DNA of 64,000 nucleotides, taken from Heterohyrax brucei (Eukaryota > Chordata > Mammalia > Hyracoidea > Procaviidae). This document shows, one piece after another, positions 49,175 to 59,335 of the stretch (positions within the stretch are counted from its first letter, which is position 1; each line of letters starts with the position of its first letter). The stretch covers positions 62,520,111 to 62,584,110 of the forward strand of contig CM053166.1 of the NCBI GenBank assembly GCA_028571685.1, written 5' to 3'. The translations under genes were made by a program, and so were the position numbers. Below the pieces are notes generated by a model, which saw nothing but the letters and a program-made list of their open reading frames with translations, searched no databases and was not told the DNA's origin.

Positions 49175-50212
49175 GTATGCCAAGAAGAGATGATCAGGAT
49201 AGCAATAGCATCTGCTACAGTTCATGCCCCACATAGCCATAAATTCCAGTCCCTATAGGTAACCATTTTAGCAGCTGCCTATGCATTTTTCCAGATATTT
49301 CTCTATGTATACAGAATAAATTACACACTTTGGGGTACAACTAGTTTATTTGGTCAGACAGTGCATGGAAGAGCATGGAGAGAGAAATAAGTAAGGAGAC
49401 AAACCCAACAAAAGGGAATATTATTGTGCTGGCAACCACTGTAGAGAACTAAGGAGCCTCCAAGTGACTTGGAATTGTCCCATTGTTGATGGCTGCACTT
49501 GAGGATATTGACTTCTTCTTACTGCAGGCTACCATCCAAAAACACAGTATAAGCTTGTACAGCACTGGAAAAAACTGAGGCAAAAAGTTAGAGATACAAA
49601 GCAGGCCTTCTGAGATGAGGTATTTGCAATACAAGTGATAACCCAGCATAGCTGCTATTAAAATCAGAGGTAGGCCATGGAATTGTGGCTAGGGAAACCA
49701 AATGTGTCTGCTACGGGCCTAAATCATGTTCCCATAGTTAATTCCTTGTGTGATCCTGATATATCTAGCTGAATGAAATACTGTCAACCCTAAAAGTGAT
49801 GAGTTATAAGATATTCTGAGATAGCAACTTGTCTATTCACCTGTCTTTGGATTGGCATGGCCTTCAGTTATCACAGTCAACCATTACAATAGACATAGTG
49901 TTACTACTTACCACAGTCAACCATTACAATAGACATAGTATTACTACTTACCATGCTCAATACTTTTATAATAACTAACATGTAAATGCTATCAATGCCT
50001 TTCTCACCTAGGACTCAAACCATCGTGTTTATTTCTGGCCTTAATATGGAAGGAAAAGATTGCCATATTACTCATTCCTTTGCTTGAATGAATCTTTGTC
50101 TTAATGATGTATATATTTGATCATTTTTCACAACTACAGAGATTATATGGGCTTTATCCAGTGAAGATATTACTGAAGAAAAAGCTAAACCCTTTAAATT
50201 TCTGATACCTTG
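49175..50212. other. unassigned, with a 40-bp tandem duplication
   Basis: No gene or known repeat recognised. It contains the duplication at 49,872-49,951. Confidence 0.3.
49872..49951. repeat. 40-bp tandem duplication
   Basis: 49,872-49,911 and 49,912-49,951 are identical except one G/A difference. Both start 'cacagtcaaccattacaata'. Confidence 0.97.
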
Positions 50213-50727
50213 CCTTAGGTATCTAGTGCTGCTATAACAGATGGATGGCTTTAAGAAAGAAAAACTTATTGTCTTATAGTCTAAGAAGCTCAAAATCTGA
50301 ATTCAGGGTGCCAGCTCCAGGGGAAAGTTTTCTCTCTCTGTCGGCTTTGGGGCAAGGAACTTGTCATCAATCTTCCTTCTGGTCTAGGAGCTTATTAACA
50401 CAGGGACCCTGGGTCCAAAAGATGCACTGTTCTCTTGGTGCTTCTTTCTTGGTGGTATGAGGTCCCCATGTCTCTGCTCAATTCTCTTTTTTATATCTCA
50501 AATGAGAGAGTCTGGTTTAAGATACAAACTAATCTTGTAGATGGAGTCCTAACTCATTAACATTAACTACCTCTAATCCTGCCTCATTAACATCACAGAG
50601 GTAGGATTTGCAACACACTGTAAAATCATATCAGATGACAAAAATGGTGGACAATCACACACTACTGGATATCATGGCTTAACCATATTGACACATATTT
50701 TGGGGGAACACATTTCAATCCATGACA
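50213..50727 (-). mobile_element. MaLR-type LTR, antisense
   Basis: Ends on plus with 'cacatttcaatccatgaca', the complement of TGTCATGGATTGAAATGTG. Homologous along its length to 34,906-35,420. Confidence 0.78.
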
Positions 50728-50993
50728 GGCCCAGGCCTTATGGAAGAATTTTACATCCATGCCTTTTCCTCTTTGCTGGTCTACCAGCCTTTAAAGAATA
50801 TTCCTTTTGTGTCATTAATGTTTGTGTAACACCATGATTTGAGATTAACAGATATTCAACATCCATTGCTAAAATTAGGTATTAATTCCTTCATTAGTGC
50901 CTAACAGTATCCAACTTTGACTTGACAAAACACATCATCCTAGGACTCTGGGCTTTTCTAGGCTTGCTAATTTCAGGAAACTAAGAACACACA

Positions 50994-51412
50994 GGAGCCC
51001 TGATGGCACAGTGGTTAAGCACTCAGCTGCTAATTTAAAGGCTGGCAGTTTGAATATATCAGCTGTTGTGACAGAGAAAATGTAGCAGTCTGCTTCAGTA
51101 AAGATTTATAGCCTTGGGAGCCCTGTGGGCAGGGATGAATCACTCAAGAAACACTCAGGCTTACTTGTGCTTACTTAGTAATCTATAGTGCACAATTTCA
51201 TCTGATTTTTTTCTTTTTACCACATCTTTGATGTGAAATTTTGCACTACAGATTAGTAAGTAAACATTTACTTAAGAAGTAAGTTGCTTGATGTAAACCC
51301 TTGCATTTTTTGCTTACTGGTTAATCTGACCCTGTCTAAGGAGTTGTTCTACTCTGTACTACAGGGTTGCTGTGAGTCAGAACTCAACAGCAGTGTGTTT
51401 GGGTTTTTTTGG
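50994..51412 (+). mobile_element. AfroSINE, long variant, interrupted
   Basis: Head 'gcacagtggttaagcactca' and middle block 'gcagtctgcttcagtaaaga' run to 'ggagccctgtgggc' (51,130). The SINE resumes at about 51,340 with 'gttgttctactctgtactac' and ends 'cagcagtgtgtttgggttt'. About 210 nt with a large inverted repeat sit between. Confidence 0.85.
51131..51339. repeat. hairpin-forming insert inside AfroSINE
   Basis: 51,173-51,203 ('acttagtaatctatagtgca' ...) is inverted at 51,230-51,261 ('gatgtgaaattttgcactac' ...), with a T-rich 26-nt spacer. There are about four mismatches in 31 bp, and weaker pairing may continue outward. It resembles a small palindromic element, but I do not recognise it. 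Confidence 0.75.
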
Positions 51413-51786
51413 TTAAGGTACACACAGAACTAAAAATAAAATTCTTCCATGCAAAATGGCTTGTGTTTCAGATACCAGCACTCCAGAGATGCTGAAGACT
51501 TAATTCATATCATTTGTTTTGTGATTTGTGCACTCAGAAGGTATAACATGTTTATTTTACCCATGGATCTGTCAGTAAAGAATAGGACCTCTGTTCAGGT
51601 AATGTACCTTGAATCTCACACAGCAGTAGAAGACAATAGTAGAAAGGCCCAGATTCAGTAAAGGCAAGTGTCTGAAATTAGTTTGGGGTTCAGACAAAAG
51701 CCCATTTAGACCAAGTAGCATGGAGATCTAATGACGGAGAATCATGACTAAGATAAATAAGGCAGAACATCAAAGATTATTAGTCT
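51413..51786. other. unassigned
   Basis: A 70-codon ORF (51,449-51,661 +) has no recognised similarity. Nothing else seen. Confidence 0.3.
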
Positions 51787-51965
51787 TTTGGTGTACAAAT
51801 GGCTAAGGTGCTCAGCTGCTAAATGAAAGGTTGGAGGTTTGAGTCTATCCAGAGGTATCTCGAAAGAAAGCTGTGGCAATCTACTGAAAAACTAGCCATT
51901 GAAAATCCAAGGGAGCACTGTTCTACTCTGATACACACAGGTATTGAATTGAAATGGACTACATA
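51787..51965 (+). mobile_element. AfroSINE, diverged long variant
   Basis: 'ggctaaggtgctcagctgct' (A-box region), 'gaaaggttggaggtttgagt' (B-box region) and a middle block 'aagctgtggcaatctactga' follow the long AfroSINE. Confidence 0.8.
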
Positions 51966-52144
51966 ATAACTGTTTTGCATTCCTTGTATGCTAAGAGAGG
52001 TCTACCCACCGTGTAACTCTGAGAGAACCAGCTGCTAACTATAGTCCTTAGGAGACAGGTGACTGTATGGTTATTTTATTAAGAGTCTGGAGAAGGGGGT
52101 AGTGGAATTCAAAGGAGTTGTTAGAGTAAGGCTTAAATAATGAT

Positions 52145-52179
52145 GCCAAGCCACGCCAAGTGCCGTTGAGGTGGATCCG
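52145..52179 (-). mobile_element. 35-nt tail-only insertion with 6-bp TSD
   Basis: 'gccaagccacgccaagtgcc' + 'gttgaggtggatccg' lies between aatgat (52,139-52,144) and aatgat (52,180-52,185) in otherwise unassigned DNA. A separate 17-bp direct repeat (agtttaaagagataaag) follows at 52,186 and 52,204. Confidence 0.78.
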
Positions 52180-52340
52180 AATGATAGTTTAAAGAGATAA
52201 AGAAGTTTAAAGAGATAAAGCTTTGAGATGGAAGTGATTTAATAGAATCATAGCATTGAAATTTTAAGCTGTACCCAAATGAAAATGGCACAACTTGAAA
52301 ATGACCAGGTAGGAAAATCCACGACTGGAATTAACTTCAA

Positions 52341-52498
52341 AAACTGTGGTGGCGTAGTGGTTAAGCGCTATGTCTGCTAACCAAAATGTTGGCAGTTTGA
52401 ACCCACCAAGCGCTATTTGGAAACTCCACGGAGCAGTTCTACTCTCTCCTATGATGACAGTATGAGTTGAAATCTACTTGATGCCCATGGGTTTGGAA
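52341..52498 (+). mobile_element. AfroSINE
   Basis: Starts 'aaactgtggtggcgtagtgg', has 'gttggcagtttgaacccacc' and ends 'acttgatgcccatgggttt'. Confidence 0.9.
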
Positions 52499-52558
52499 CT
52501 TTCTTCATGTCAGTGAGAAATTCAGAAATTAGTTTTGACCCAGCTACAGTTAGCTTAG

Positions 52559-52740
52559 AGTTTCTGGGTGGTGGAAATGATTAATGTACTCAGCTGCTAA
52601 CTAAAGGGCTGAAAATTTGACACCACCCAGAGGTGTCTTAGAAGAAACATCTAGTGAATAACCTTCCAAAAACCAGCAATTGTAAACCCTAAGGAGCCTA
52701 TCCTAGTTCACTGCATAATGCTTGTAGTCTTAGAAGTTTG
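52559..52740 (+). mobile_element. AfroSINE, diverged long variant
   Basis: 'gtactcagctgctaactaaa' and 'ccacccagaggtgtcttaga' correspond to the head and variant middle. The 3' part is degraded. Confidence 0.7.
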
Positions 52741-52747
52741 AAAACAG

Positions 52748-53000
52748 CCATCAAAGGGAAAACAATTGGTCTATATTCACTGAGGAACAGAGGAAGGAGA
52801 GTGGGGTAAATGGAAGGTGTGTCTAATTGCCTTCCTGAACAACTGTCTTCTTTGCCATGAGACCAGAAGTACCGGTTGGTAACTGGTTACTATTACTGGA
52901 CATTTTGATCAAAAGCTTTGTAGAAGTATCCTGATCAAAAGGAATAAAATGCAGAATGGAATTTCAAATACAGCATCTAGAATTTCTAGAAATTGGTTAT
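52748..53000 (+). repeat. old repeat, same family as 32,508
   Basis: Shares 'gaacaactgtcttctttgcc', 'atgagaccagaagtac' and 'ttttgatcaaaagc' in the same order as 32,615-32,700. Confidence 0.6.
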
Positions 53001-53528
53001 TAAGTTGTGGGTGAGTATGGTGTCATATAAATGTTTTATGACAAAAAAAGCAGGTAAAAACTGAGAATAACAGACATCAAGTAGACAGTTGCTGGGAATG
53101 AACTTTTATTCACCACCTCTTTCTTTGAAGCTTGACAATTGTTTGCAACGTAGAGAAGACTTCAAATATATTTAAGAAGCCTTTGTAACATTGATTTACA
53201 CTAGAATTCTTGTGGCAGATAGTGTGTGTTCTCCCTGATGTCATCAAGGTTGTCATGAGAACAAAGAATCAGCATCTAAAAACATCCAATTCTCCCATAA
53301 AGGAAACAAAAAACTGTAAAAAAATCTGAGACAAGAGAACTCACTTTGGGGGGATGGCAGCAAACTCTCACACCTCAGGAAAAAGGAGAGCTTGTATAGG
53401 GAAAAGGGACAGGGGAGAGAGAAAAAAATGAGAATAGTTTCATGCAAGAAATTAATACTTGGAAAACAAAAGTATTAAGAGATCATACTATTACACCTGA
53501 CCTCTTTAGTACAAACTAAAAGGATATG
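53001..53528. other. unassigned
   Basis: No recognised gene or repeat. Confidence 0.3.
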
Positions 53529-53570
53529 TGTACATTTTCACTCAGTCATAATAAAAAAAAAAAAAAAAAA
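53529..53570 (+). mobile_element. L1 3'-tail-only insertion
   Basis: 'tgtacattttcactcagtca' + 'taat' followed by 18 A is exactly the last ~24 nt of the long L1 3'UTR plus poly(A), as at 16,612-16,640 and 27,462-27,490, with nothing upstream. Flanks 'aaaaggat' and 'aaaagaag' are only approximate target repeats. Confidence 0.85.
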
Positions 53571-53589
53571 CAAGAAAAGAAGTCCTGTA

Positions 53590-54199
53590 GAATCACTGCA
53601 GAAACAAAGAAACAGTTAAGAGGCAAATCGTCTTATGGTCTCATTTAGTGGTAAGGTTAATATAGAAACTGAAAAATTTTCCTCCCCCTAATCCTTGCTG
53701 TTCCTACACCCGCCTAGCTCCCCCTTCATTTCACAGCAGCTCTCGCCAGACAAGGACACTCTCCCTTGATAAGCCCGGCTCCCAGGCTGGCCGGATACCC
53801 CCTGTTTCCTTTTCCCAGCTCGACTCCCCAGCTGGCCAGAGACTCCCCTTTCCTTTCCCAGACCGGCACCCCAGCTGGCAAGATGTGATAACCCCATTCC
53901 CCTTTTCCTTTCCCAGCTCGGCCTCCTTCCCTTGCCAGATGGGATAGTTCCCTTTGACGAATCTCACGCCTATGCTCCCCTTATCAAAGCCTCCCACCCA
54001 CCTAGCAGGATGCCCCCCTCCTCAGAACTCCGCCTGCTTACCCCATTTGTCTCAACCACGGCTACACTGTAAGTAGGGACTCAAAACTTGACTCGGGGCC
54101 ATTTTGTTGGAACCTGCAGAGGTCCCATTTGGCCCGTCGACGTAATAAACTTGCCCCTTGCCTCCTCCTGGGTGTTGTTCGCTTCGTTTTTCTATAACA
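53590..54199 (+). mobile_element. ERV LTR, GC-rich, with U3 tandem repeats
   Basis: Promoter-like, C-rich sequence with AATAAA at 54,144-54,149 and a terminal '...ttctataaca' at 54,199. This matches the R-U5 end of a gammaretrovirus-like LTR ('cctcctgggtgttgttcgct'). The 5' edge is uncertain (53,587-53,700). No internal retroviral sequence or primer-binding site follows. Confidence 0.65.
53765..53935. repeat. imperfect tandem repeats in LTR U3
   Basis: About 3.5 units of 42-56 bp built on 'ccccagctggccaga' and 'cccctttcctttcccagctc' (for example 53,806-53,845 and 53,859-53,920). The position is typical of duplicated U3 enhancers. Confidence 0.75.
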
Positions 54200-55227
54200 A
54201 GGTGACCTAAGAAAGGTTTAGAGGAGAAGAAATACATAATGACTTTTAAAATAAATAAACAGGCCAAGCATATTATTTTAAATGAACCATTTGAAATAAG
54301 AAAAAAATGGATAGCACAGGTGAAAATTGAACTGCATGATGAAGTTCAAATGCAAATTACCATTGGTTTATTTTTTTTCAGTCATTTTAAGGGAAGGTCA
54401 GAGAATTCAATACTGTATTAAAATGCAGTTTTTATGCCTATGAGCAGAAAAGACAAATAAGCCTAGCTCTGGGCTTCAGCACAATGCTTGGTTCTCAAAA
54501 GCTTTTATCCTTTCTCAGAATTTCCCAACCATTCTGTTTGCTTTTGTCTCTGAAAACGAAGTACTAGTTAAGAAAAATAACTATTTCCTGGAAGAATGAG
54601 ACTGATCAAAATCTGTTTTCTTAGCTAGCAGTTATGGGTATTTTCCAGTGCGACCGTGTTACCGATTTAACAGCTTTGCCTGTGTCGGGGTGTACAGAAA
54701 AGATGGGAAAAAAGACATGGGAGGTAAATGCTATTTTCTTTTCATTTAAGAATATAGCTTATGGGAAGACTGACATTTTAATCATTGGTTTCAACTGGTT
54801 GCTTTTTTAGTTTAAGTGTGTGACTTAAATGCCACCTGAGTTTTAAACAATAGAGAATGTGGGTTGTAGTTTATTTTCAACACTACTTATTTATTTATAC
54901 GTAACAGAAAGATGAATTGTAGCTAGCTGTTAATATATATAGAAAGTCAAGCTAGCATGATACATTATTGTCATAAAGAGTGTAAAAGTGAGGAACTTGT
55001 AACTGAAATATTTTTAAATTCAAGGGCATACAAAAGTGTCTATCAAAAATTACTGCATAGAACAACAAATCACTAGGCAAGAATTCAGAAAACTTGTCTC
55101 TACCTTTATCAGTTTTCAGATATGCAGCTGTTAAATAGTTGAGGCAAACGCATATTAAATTTAATTCAGTCTTTGCATTTGTGGGAATACTGGTATAATA
55201 ATTTTGCTATGGTACATACACTAAAAG
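54200..55227. other. unassigned
   Basis: No recognised repeat or gene. A CpG-containing stretch at 54,648-54,690 is the only compositional change noticed. Confidence 0.3.
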
Positions 55228-55452
55228 AGCCTGGGTTGTACAAGTGGTTTGCAATAAATACGTTGCTAACCTAAAGGGTGGTGATTCAAATTCTCCCCAA
55301 GGTCCCATGAAAGGAAGGTCTGACAAATTGCTTCTGTAAAGACTATAGCTTTAAAACAAAAAACAAACAAACCCTATGGAGTAGTTCTAGGCTGTAACCT
55401 GGAGCCAGAGTGAATCACAGATGGATTTGATAGCCTATAACAAAAGCAACAA
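55228..55452 (+). mobile_element. AfroSINE, diverged long variant
   Basis: 'acaagtggtttgcaataaat' (head), 'tgcttctgtaaagactatag' (middle) and 'accctatggagtagttctag' are in family order. Confidence 0.8.
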
Positions 55453-55675
55453 CTTGTCTATTAAAGGATAAGAAAGTAAGTAAATAAAGTCAGTGTTTTC
55501 AAGACTCAACATATTAGATGTTATCGAAAAGAACACAAATATAACATCAAATAAGAAAAACAAAAGCTTCCATAGTATTAAATGTGAGTTGAAAATAATT
55601 TAAACAATTGAGTTCATATTAATACATCGTACTTTCATCCATAAAAGGTCCTAGAAGCAATGATATACCAGTGAT

Positions 55676-55860
55676 ATTGAGGAGTGTCTGGGCAATACAA
55701 CTGTTTAAAAGGTCAACTACTAATCAAAGTTCGGCTGTTTCAGTCCATGAAGGAATGCCTCTAAGGAAAAGCCTGATGATCTGCTTCTGTAAGGTCATAG
55801 CTTTGAAAATCTTATGTAGGGCAGTTCTATTCCAAAGCCCAGATCTTAATGGACAAGAAC
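55676..55860 (+). mobile_element. AfroSINE, diverged long variant
   Basis: 'aaggtcaactactaatcaaa', 'tctgcttctgtaaggtcata' and 'atgtagggcagttctattcc' are in family order. A 130-codon ORF (55,671-56,063) crosses the SINE and continues beyond it; I treat it as chance. Confidence 0.7.
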
Positions 55861-56397
55861 CATTTTATCCTAGAAGGAACCAGGCCTGCATGGATCAAGG
55901 ACTGATTGATTCTGTGTCTGTGGCAGGTAAAATAAAAAGGAGTCTCAAAGATTTTGTGATAGAAAAGAAGGAAGTGCTCAAGAATAATTGGGTCCTGTCA
56001 AAAAGATACAGGCAACAGTGTGAATGGACTCCCACTGGCAAATCTAGGAAAATTGGAGCATAAAAATATAGTGACAGTAATTGCTTATAAAACACTGAAA
56101 AAATTTAAATACACGAACCTATAGTGATAATATCAATCTATTTTAAATGATTGTTTTTAAAGGACCTGTAGTTCACATCCAGTTAATAAGGAAAACTCTT
56201 CTTGAAAGCCATTTTACACAATAACAGATTAGAAAATCACCCTTTTGCAACATCCAATGAAATACTTGATTCAGCAAGTATCACAGCCAGTTGTAATAGC
56301 TGTAGTCAAACAAATGAAGACATGAATATTTCAGGGTTACCCCTGAGAAAGACCCTGGGGCCTAAGAGCACGAGATTATGGTTAAAAAAGCGGAACA
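55861..56397. other. unassigned
   Basis: 55,880-56,070 looks like an old repeat in style, but I cannot identify it. Confidence 0.25.
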
Positions 56398-56565
56398 CCA
56401 GAACTAATGCCTTTGATTCCAACTCATAGCGATCCCACATGGGCAGAGTAGAACTGCTTCATATGGTGGTCTGCTTTTGAAAGCCTTTCTTTTGAGGTGC
56501 CTCTGGATGGATTTGAACTGCCAACCTTTTGGTTAGCAGTCTAGTGCTTAAATGTTTATGTCATT
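56398..56565 (-). mobile_element. AfroSINE, antisense
   Basis: 'gattccaactcatagcgatc' at the left and 'aaccttttggttagcagtct' at the right. Includes the long-variant middle 'ggtggtctgcttttgaaagc'. Confidence 0.87.
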
Positions 56566-56997
56566 CAGAGACTTCCCTAGATTAGACTTTTGTGCCCTTA
56601 AAAGAAATGTTGGCAAGACTAGGTAGGATTCCAGGGTCCCAGTCAAGTATGAGAGAAAACTAATTCAGAGAAGGAAATAAAAGCAAAGTCACGAATGGAA
56701 CAGTGGCAACACAAGGCCTACAAACTGGGTTAGTAGGAAAAGCTGCTGCTCAGTGAGCATGAGTGACGTCCAGTTCTCCCTCGGCTAGGCATACCTGCAG
56801 GCTGTCACAAAGTGCAAAATCTGAAGAGCCTACTGCTGGTTAGTCCAAGGCTCATTAGGGCCCATAGTGAATCATGGGTTTTATTAGTAGGATACTTTAT
56901 GAAGATCCTGATCAAACTCCTTTATAGACCTGAAATGTCCTAACGGCTTATCACATATTTATTAACTTTTGTCTTTGTTTTGGAAAAAAGATGATAT
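56566..56997. other. unassigned
   Basis: No recognised feature. Could be an old LTR, but no ends are seen. Confidence 0.25.
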
Positions 56998-57051
56998 AGT
57001 ACTTTAATATCTGAAGTGTAGTCTATGGACCAGCAACATTAACATCACCTG

Positions 57052-57975
57052 TTGTTTTAGTTGTTGCTGTTGTTGTTAGCTTCTGTCAGTTGACCTGACT
57101 CACGGTGATTCCATGCACAATGGAACAGAACACTGCCTGATCCTGTGTCATCCCCATGATGGGTTGTGAATCAGATAGTGGCCTCACAAGGGGGGTGGAG
57201 AGGGTATGGATTGTACCCACTGATACAAAGGAGATAACAACAAAATGACACCAGGGTCTACAGCAGCAGCAGTTGTGGGTGGGCTGGTATCCCTCAGGGA
57301 GGGGGCACCAAAGCAGTAGTGTCACTAGGGTTGATGTCACCCATCTACCAGTGCAGCAAATCATCACCCCCTCCATCATTCACCAGTTACTAGTGTTGGT
57401 GTCACCCAGTGTAGTAACTCTTTGGCACCCCTCCTCTCCCCATCACACATCAGTCAGGGTGCAGGTGGCTAGGCCACAGAGACCACTATTGGATGGAGAG
57501 GAGAGTCTCTTCCTTGGCTAATGAGAAAGGGGGGACTATGGGGGGCTACAAGAGCAGGACTGGGAAGGGTGTTGCCAAACAGATAGTGCTTGGCCATGCA
57601 TGGGTTGGGGTGGGCTAAGCTGCTCCATCCACCAGAGGGTAGTTCACTAGCCAGCCCTGCACACCCCAGAAGGGTAATATCATGAGTTACCACACTGAGT
57701 GACACCAACCCTAGTGATATCACTGGAATTGGACTCTATAGACCAAACCATTGCAGTCCATGAGATTTTCATTGCCTGCTTTTCAGAAGTAGATCATCGG
57801 GCTCTTCATCCTAGTCTGTCTTAGTCTAAGAGCTCTGCTGAAATGTGTTCAGCATCACAGCAACAGCCAAGTCTCCACCAGGTGGTAGCTCTGCTTAAGG
57901 TGCACTGACTGAGAATGGAACCCAGGTCTCCCACATGGAAGGTGAGAATCCTACCACTGAACCACCACTGCCCTC
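57052..57975 (-). mobile_element. tRNA-Gly-derived SINE with 590-nt extra block
   Basis: Inserted into the MER5-like element, with a decayed 14-bp duplication (57,038-57,051 versus 57,976-57,989, 10 of 14 identical). Minus-strand order: tRNA-Gly-like head (57,971-57,899), body shared with 45,649-45,890, an extra GC-rich block (about 57,135-57,725), then an RTE-like end ('acactgcctgatcctgtgtc', 'ctgactcacggtgattccat'). The extra block is absent from the other copy. Confidence 0.7.
57899..57971 (-). other. tRNA-Gly-like SINE head, not a tRNA gene
   Basis: 73 nt on the minus strand starting GCAGTGGTGGTTCAGTGGTA (A box) and containing GGTTCCATTCT (B-box position). The anticodon loop CTTCCAT would give UCC. 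Acceptor-stem ends no longer pair well. It is a SINE promoter relic. Confidence 0.75.
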
Positions 57976-58117
57976 ATTATCACTATCTGGGAATTGGTTG
58001 AAAGGACAAATTTCAGGTTCCTCCTCAGACTTACTAAATTTGACTCTTCATTTCAATGACAGCTTTGGCACTTGGCTTGGCCAGTAACTCAGGCACATAA
58101 AAGTTTGAAGAGCACTT

Positions 58118-58599
58118 ATATGGCAGGCACTTGCGAGGACCTTAGCTGAAAGTGGTTGGCTAAGGAAATGTCACAAAGCTGTGACTCTTCTCAGCTTCCT
58201 ACATCAAGTGTGCACTCTATTCTTCTCTCTTTCTTGACCCCAAGTCTCCTTCCCTTCCCCCAGGTCCATATCACTGGCTTGGAAAGAGATGTTTCCCACT
58301 TGTGAGGATGTAAGATGAATCAGGAGGGAGCTTAGGAAGGTGTGGGAGAAGGAAAATGTGTCAAGAGAACAGCAATTGCCTTGATCACAGATAAGAACAA
58401 GAGTTGGCAGATATAGCTGGGAAAGAACAAATAATAGCTATGGCAGAGATAGAAGATGGGTTTTTGTCACTCCCCCACACCCTTATATAAAATTCCATTT
58501 TAATGATGACCTCCTCTAGAGCAAAGCTCTAAGACCCAGAATTCCAAAGAGCTTAAGGGGATATCACTGGGACAACGCTGGGCAGGTTATGCAACACCC
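58118..58599. other. unassigned, non-repetitive
   Basis: Nothing recognised. Confidence 0.3.
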
Positions 58600-58672
58600 T
58601 GTATCTATCAGTTTCCTCATCTGTGAAGTGGGGATAATGAGAGACCCCTACAATATTGAGAGGGTTAAACTA
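58600..58672 (+). repeat. MIR fragment
   Basis: 'tatcagtttcctcatctgtg' + 'aagtggggataatgag' is the MIR core. Confidence 0.85.
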
Positions 58673-58778
58673 GTCAAGTAACTTGGCAAATACGCACGGC
58701 TAGGAAGTAGCACAGCTGTGATTTGAACCCAACCATGTGACTTTGCCATCTTAAACATTGTACTATGCTGCCACTCTG
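58673..58778 (-). repeat. MIR fragment, antisense
   Basis: 'agcacagctgtgatttgaac' + 'ccaaccatgtgact', then 'cattgtactatgctgcc', is the antisense tRNA-related part of MIR. It abuts the sense MIR. Confidence 0.85.
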
Positions 58779-58984
58779 TAAAATGAAAAGAGAAATGAGA
58801 GGAACTGAGAAGTAGTCTTTCCTTCAATCATAGCTGTGATGAACAATCATTTCCAGATATTTCTTCTCTGTAAAAACCCAAAATTCTTAGAAAAGCTTCC
58901 GAGTGTTGTCTGTTACAAAAGCTAAGCTTGATCTTTTTCCCTTCACCTCATCATTGTGTGTACCTTCTAAACACAGTGGGGTCC

Positions 58985-59029
58985 TCAGCAGATATAGCAC
59001 CTAACCAGTATGACACCAGGGTTTCCAGT
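58985..59029 (-). mobile_element. AfroSINE head fragment
   Basis: 'agcacctaaccagtatgaca' + 'ccagggtttcc' is only the antisense 5' head. The 3' part is missing. Confidence 0.65.
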
Positions 59030-59103
59030 GCAAGACAAGCAGGAGGAAAAAAAAGTGAGATATAAAGTGAGGGCAAATGTGAGACCAAAGAGAAAAAACT
59101 GCA

Positions 59104-59335
59104 GTGTGGCATGGTAAACAAATCTGTTTAAAATCAGACAAACCTGGGAGAGAGCTGTGGGACCTTGTTAAGTAACTTCATCTCTCTGAACTTGTGTTTC
59201 TGCATCTTAATGCACAGATGATACCATTCATTTCATAGACATTTTGCACAAGTTTCAGGAGATGAACTATGTGAAGTATTTATTCAAAACCCTATACATG
59301 GCAGGCACTCAATCCACGGTAGCTGGAGTTTTAGG
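59104..59335 (+). repeat. MIR, near full length
   Basis: 'gcatggtaaacaaatctg', 'gaccttgttaagtaacttca', 'gaacttgtgtttctgcatct' and 'gcaggcactcaatccacggt' follow MIR from head to tail. Confidence 0.85.

Larger units (their letters stand above)
56998..58117. mobile_element. MER5-like hAT-type element, split
   Basis: Left part 56,998-57,051 ('gtagtctatggaccagcaac', 'attaacatcacctg') and right part about 57,983-58,117 ('atctgggaattggttgaaag', 'agtttgaagagcactt') match the two halves of a MER5-type element of roughly 180 bp. The intervening 0.9 kb is the tRNA-Gly SINE. Strand is left open because the family is nearly palindromic at its ends. Confidence 0.65.

Noticed and set aside
55671-56063. 130-codon ORF as a protein-coding exon
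   Set aside because: Its first half lies in an AfroSINE and it has no recognisable domain; most likely chance.
57273-57723. ORFs in the GC-rich block (57,273-57,521 + and 57,469-57,723 -)
   Set aside because: They fall in the SINE extra block with repeated motifs; no domain or family recognised.
57899-57971. Functional tRNA-Gly gene
   Set aside because: Box A and B positions are visible, but the acceptor stem no longer pairs properly and the sequence continues into a SINE body shared with 45,649-45,958.
58069-58081. Another tail-only micro-insertion (cacttggcttggc) in the MER5-like element
   Set aside because: Only about 7-12 nt with a possible ttggc repeat; too short to separate from chance.
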